Assembly (NCBI GenBank): GCA_017632555.1
Contig: JAGBRF010000136.1
Span: 1-9,721 of the forward strand
Source of the DNA: Alphaproteobacteria bacterium
Lineage (GTDB): Bacteria > Pseudomonadota > Alphaproteobacteria > RF32 > UBA3637
DNA: 9,721 nucleotides
Reading direction: 5' to 3'
Shown: piece after piece, positions 8,101 through 9,721 of the stretch
How the letters are laid out: each line of letters opens with the position of its first letter
Position numbering within the stretch: position 1 is the stretch's first letter
Program-made: the position numbers and the translations under genes
Notes under the pieces: model-generated
What the model saw: only the letters and a program-made list of their open reading frames with translations
Database searches by the model: none
Told to the model about the DNA's origin: nothing

Positions 8101-8588
8101 TCCATTATGCCACCGCGCAAGGCATATTCGCCGGCTTGCATAACTGGTTCCGTGCGCGTGTACCCGTTCTTATTTAAAAAAGCTTGAACTTTATCGACAT
8201 CGAAAATTTCGCCCGTTTTGAACGACAATCCCTGCCCTTTGAAAAAATCGACCGGCGGAACTTTTTGTAAAACAGCCGGAACGGACGACAAAATAATCGT
8301 ATTGCCGTGTATGTTCCCGTTTGCCAATTCAAACAAAGTGTCCAATCGTTCCGATTCGATTGCCGTATTCGGTGATACGCGATCATAAGGAATTGTATCC
8401 CACGCCGGAAAAGCCAAAACACGCACATCCGGTGCAATTATATTTATCAAAGACGCTAATGTGTTTAAGTGATTTTCACTGTCCGCAATATGCAAGATAC
8501 AGCCTTTTTCACGCGCCGCACGTGCCAAAACAAAGGCATCGTATCCCGAAACAACACCACCTAAAATATGCTCTTTACTGTCTGTCAT
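5166..8588 (-). CDS. mfd: Transcription-repair coupling factor Mfd
   Basis: ATP-driven DNA translocase that removes RNA polymerase stalled at DNA lesions and recruits UvrA for nucleotide excision repair. With the ATG at 8588 the protein is 1140 residues, close to the E. coli length of 1148. Domains in order are a UvrB-like N-terminal region (FPAWDTIPYDRVSPN at 60-74), an RNA polymerase-interacting domain (LNVGDLVVHITHGIGRYEGL at 469-488), and a translocase core. The core has Walker A GDVGFGKTE (619-627), Walker B DEEQ (720-723), TATPIPRT (746-753), LLATSIIESGID (856-867) and QLRGRVGRS (889-897). The TRCF C-terminal domain ends the protein. An upstream in-frame ATG at 8693 would add 35 basic, low-complexity residues. 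It is rejected because a TATAAT box lies between the two and that region carries the divergent rplU promoter. No strong ribosome binding site precedes 8588. All translocase motifs are intact. Confidence 0.97.
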   Translation of the reverse strand: MTDSKEHILGGVVSGYDAFVLARAAREKGCILHIADSENHLNTLASLINIIAPDVRVLAFPAWDTIPYDRVSPNTAIESERLDTLFELANGNIHGNTIILSSVPAVLQKVPPVDFFKGQGLSFKTGEIFDVDKVQAFLNKNGYTRTEPVMQAGEYALRGGIMDVFVSGSEEPYRLDLFGDVLESIRTFSVTTQRTDAIVQKFSIKPMAEYVLNEKTISDFRTRYRALASGQTSSDMLYESVSAGRKVNGLEHWLPLFFDKMDCFLDYLPSGTPVYLDEDVPQAVLSRQTQIMEYYQARLKALDIKDKLEDVYYPVTPDSFFLNEEEWTSTLQGVDRFVLSSFVSPQQDDLQSRVGISFAADRAANNIFEKVAHFIQKSKQPVVISSFSDSSAEHIIKGIAQFGISVHKVSSWVGALKEAPSIIQMPIEKGFTAKDFTLLTEEDILGERLIRPTRHKRAKENFIEDISTLNVGDLVVHITHGIGRYEGLITLQAGGTAHDCLKIIYDGDDKLFVPVENLDMLSRYGSENTAVALDRLGGSGWQARKSRIKKQLLEMAEKLINVAAARYATQMPVISPDLGFYNEFCARFPYVETEDQLHSINDVISDFASGHPMDRLVCGDVGFGKTEVALRAAFMAAEAGQQVAVIVPTILLARQHYATFAKRFEGIQLKIGRLSRLVSESEKRKTLAGLTDGSIDIVIGTHALLSKSVQFKNLGLLIVDEEQHFGVAHKEQLKTLKASVHVLTLTATPIPRTLQMSLTGVRDLSIIATPPVDRLAVSTFVLPFDAVILRDAMMREHLRGGQTFYVCPRISDMAPLLEKLKRIVPELKIVAAHGQMKPTDLEKIMTDFVDGKFDVLLATSIIESGIDMSDVNTIIIHRADMFGLAALYQLRGRVGRSKVKAYAYLTTSENKVLTPGAQKRLEVMQSLDSLGAGFTLASHDLDIRGAGNLLGQEQSGHIKEVGVELYQKMLEDAVAMLKSGQSVENIEQENYSPQISLGLSVLIPEKYVSDLGLRMELYHRMANLQTAEEMQSMRLELEDRFGPIPPEVENLLTTVSLKGLCRRAHIEKIEAGSKGMSITFRNNLFPNPAGLVGFVNSQMGLAKLKPDKLTITRIWNNSSDRLVGVKSLLETFAKMAEEVE

Positions 8589-8616
8589 AGCGCATATAAT
8601 AATTCTTTTTTCCAAA

Positions 8617-8622
8617 ATTATA
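8617..8622 (-). promoter_or_regulatory. Probable -10 element of the mfd promoter
   Basis: TATAAT on the minus strand lies 28 bases upstream of the mfd ATG at 8588, giving a leader of about 22 bases. A recognisable -35 at the usual spacing is missing, the upstream bases being A-tract rich; such tracts can act as UP-like elements. Its position argues against the longer mfd reading frame. Confidence 0.45.
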
Positions 8623-8644
8623 AAGTATTTTTTGTATTTTTTTG

Positions 8645-8673
8645 TTGACAACGTCCTTTTTTTGGTGTATATA
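8645..8673 (+). promoter_or_regulatory. Strong sigma70-type promoter for rplU-rpmA
   Basis: A perfect TTGACA (8645-8650) is followed after exactly 17 bases by TATATA (8668-8673). Transcription would begin near 8680, leaving a leader of about 40 bases before the rplU ATG at 8720. A consensus -35 fits the high expression needed for ribosomal proteins. The promoter is back to back with that of mfd. Confidence 0.75.
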
Positions 8674-8719
8674 TCCAGTTCTTGAAGTTTCATATTTGGT
8701 TTCAGAAAAAGGATTTATT

Positions 8720-9019
8720 ATGTTTGCAGTTATTAAAACAGGCGGAAAACAATACAAAGTTGCGAAAGACGATGTCATTATCATCGAACGCATTTCCGGT
8801 GACGAAGGTTCAAAGGTAAATTTCGCCGAAGTATTGATGGTTGGCGACAAAGTCGGAACTCCGTTCGTTGACGGTGCTTCCGTTACAGGTGAAATCGTAA
8901 GACAATCACGTGGTGAAAAGGTTATTGTTTTCAAAAAACGTCGTCGTCAAGGTTATAAACGTAAAAACGGTCACAAACAAAACTTGTCCGTTGTTAAAAT
9001 TACAGATATTAAGGCATAA
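8720..9019 (+). CDS. rplU: 50S ribosomal protein L21
   Basis: Large-subunit protein that binds 23S rRNA and is needed for assembly of the 50S particle. The protein is 99 residues, close to the E. coli length of 103. It opens with the family signature [14 protein letters not shown], continues with [10 protein letters not shown] and TPFVDGASV in the beta-rich core, and ends with the basic RNA-binding stretch [21 protein letters not shown] followed by VVKITDI. The start at 8720 is chosen over an in-frame ATG at 8642 for two reasons: it has an AAGGA ribosome binding site about 8 bases upstream, and the longer frame would begin inside the promoter. It forms a bicistronic unit with rpmA, whose ribosome binding site begins inside its stop codon region. 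Confidence 0.98.
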   Translation: MFAVIKTGGKQYKVAKDDVIIIERISGDEGSKVNFAEVLMVGDKVGTPFVDGASVTGEIVRQSRGEKVIVFKKRRRQGYKRKNGHKQNLSVVKITDIKA

Positions 9020-9030
9020 GGAGATTTATC

Positions 9031-9288
9031 ATGGCTCATAAGAAAGCTGGCGGTAGTACAAGAAACGGACGTGACTCAGAAGGTCGCCGTTTGGGTTTGA
9101 AAAAAGCAGGTGGACAAGCCGTTGTTCCGGGAAACATTATTGTTCGTCAACGTGGCACACAATATTATCCTGGTGAAAACGTAGGTATGGGTGTTGACCA
9201 TACTTTGTTTGCAAAGGTTGAAGGAACTGTTGAATTTAAACATTCAAAAGATAACAGAACTTTTGTTTGCGTTGTTCCAAAAGCTTAA
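9031..9288 (+). CDS. rpmA: 50S ribosomal protein L27
   Basis: Large-subunit protein whose N-terminal tail reaches the peptidyl transferase centre and helps position tRNA. The 85-residue length is standard. The N-terminus [20 protein letters not shown] is the ungapped type that needs only removal of the initial Met. It lacks the cleavable N-terminal extension that Firmicutes L27 carries. The core has [20 protein letters not shown] and GVDHTLFA. The start lies 11 bases after the rplU stop, with a strong AAGGAG site beginning in that stop codon (TAAGGAG), so coupling is likely. A terminator follows 20-odd bases downstream, so obgE, which often follows rpmA, is not in this transcript. Confidence 0.98.
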   Translation: MAHKKAGGSTRNGRDSEGRRLGLKKAGGQAVVPGNIIVRQRGTQYYPGENVGMGVDHTLFAKVEGTVEFKHSKDNRTFVCVVPKA

Positions 9289-9307
9289 AAAGTACTTTTA
9301 GAATTTT

Positions 9308-9342
9308 AAAAAATCCCCTGCGCTTTGCGGGGGATTTTTTTA
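9308..9342. terminator. Bidirectional intrinsic terminator between rpmA and the convergent Cys-rich gene
   Basis: A hairpin with stem TCCCCTGC / GCGGGGGA (8 pairs including one G-T) and loop GCTTT lies at 9314-9334. It is flanked by an A-run on the left and a T-run on the right, which add A-T pairs and give a U-tract on either strand. It sits just past the rpmA stop and immediately beyond the stop of the minus-strand gene at 9340, so it can end both transcripts. Confidence 0.92.
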
Positions 9343-9721
9343 TGGTAAAGTACAACCGCTAACTTTTCCACCTTCTATATTTTTGATCCAGTGACTTCCA
9401 CCACAAGCAACGCAATCCGTCTCGCTCAAACCATAAATTACTTTGGACATACTATCACGATGACAATCTGTTGTATTACATACTCCGGTTGTTTTATCAA
9501 AATTTCCTTTACAATAAAAGCAGGAGCCTCCATCACTTACAGAATAATGATTAGGGAGTTTTTCACATTCTTCTTCTGGTACGGAACTCCAATAGTTAAC
9601 ACTAGGATTTGCGGGTAAAAGACAACGTCCGCCATAAAGGGAGCTCCACATTCTATTTTTACATTTTTTACACTCATCCCTATCAACATTTGTAATTTGC
9701 AAAGAAGAAGAGTTGCAATCA
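9340..9721 (-). CDS. Cysteine-rich tandem-repeat protein of unknown family (partial, N-terminus beyond right edge)
   Basis: The last 126 codons are visible; the frame is open to the right edge, so the start and any signal peptide lie outside. An in-frame TTG at 9702 could be mistaken for a start, but the frame continues upstream through DCNSSS and no ribosome binding site is evident. Twelve cysteines fall into three units of the form C-x14 to 16-C-x2-C-x10 to 16-C. After each CxxC comes an aromatic residue within five positions (KNRMW, KGNF, GGSHW), and a Gly precedes each last Cys by one or two positions (GGRC, TGVC, SGC). The pattern suggests small disulfide-bonded or metal-binding modules. 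The paired Cys arrangement and Asn/Ser/Gly-rich linkers fit an extracytoplasmic protein, but this is inference. It ends on the shared terminator. Confidence 0.7.
   Translation of the reverse strand, partial: DCNSSSLQITNVDRDECKKCKNRMWSSLYGGRCLLPANPSVNYWSSVPEEECEKLPNHYSVSDGGSCFYCKGNFDKTTGVCNTTDCHRDSMSKVIYGLSETDCVACGGSHWIKNIEGGKVSGCTLP
9352..9717 (-). repeat. Three protein-level four-cysteine repeat units
   Basis: The units, given as first to last cysteine, are at 9717-9622, 9567-9478 and 9465-9352. Cysteine spacings are 14-2-12, 14-2-10 and 16-2-16 residues. The linkers between units are 18 and 4 residues. The units align in cysteine pattern but share little DNA identity, so they are old or diversified rather than recent tandem duplications. 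More units may lie beyond the right edge. Confidence 0.6.

Noticed and set aside
9340..9702. TTG at 9702 as the start of the Cys-rich protein
   Set aside because: The frame stays open to the window edge, a cysteine of the first repeat unit lies upstream of the TTG, and there is no ribosome binding site, so the gene is best treated as truncated by the window.

Overview
The window looks like chromosomal housekeeping DNA from an alphaproteobacterium with a moderately AT-rich, compact genome. The evidence is TrmFO of the folate/FAD type, a dusB...trkA neighbourhood that in many alphaproteobacteria brackets the ntrBC-ntrYX regulators, and a small Fis-type protein that reads like the C-terminal DNA-binding domain of alphaproteobacterial NtrC. 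A host-associated or otherwise reduced lineage is plausible, but that is inference. No tRNA, rRNA, CRISPR array, insertion sequence or phage gene was seen, and no gene-free stretch exceeds about 130 bases.

Left block (1-3041, minus strand): a tightly packed four-gene operon read right to left. It encodes an exported Sel1-repeat protein, DusB (tRNA dihydrouridine synthase), a 79-residue Fis/NtrC-type DNA-binding protein, and TrkA (K+ uptake regulator, running off the left edge). The first three genes overlap by 4 bases at each junction and trkA starts 2 bases after the third, so translational coupling is likely. A sigma70-type promoter lies upstream at 3072-3100.

Middle (3042-5165): trmFO is divergent from that operon, with a candidate -10 overlapping the operon's own. 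Two flavin-dependent tRNA-uridine modifying enzymes (DusB and TrmFO) thus face away from a shared 66-bp control region. Convergent to trmFO is an AT-rich orphan gene for a three-helix membrane protein of unknown function.

Right block (5166-9721): mfd (transcription-repair coupling factor, minus strand) is divergent from the ribosomal protein pair rplU-rpmA (plus strand), with a separate promoter for each in 8589-8719. rplU-rpmA ends at a strong hairpin terminator that also serves the convergent gene on its right. That gene, cut by the window edge, encodes a cysteine-rich protein with three tandem four-cysteine units and no recognised family.

Most genes are ordinary. The three points most worth a second look are the stand-alone NtrC-like DNA-binding domain sitting where ntrBC-ntrYX would be expected, the cysteine-repeat protein at the right edge, and the AT-rich membrane-protein orphan.
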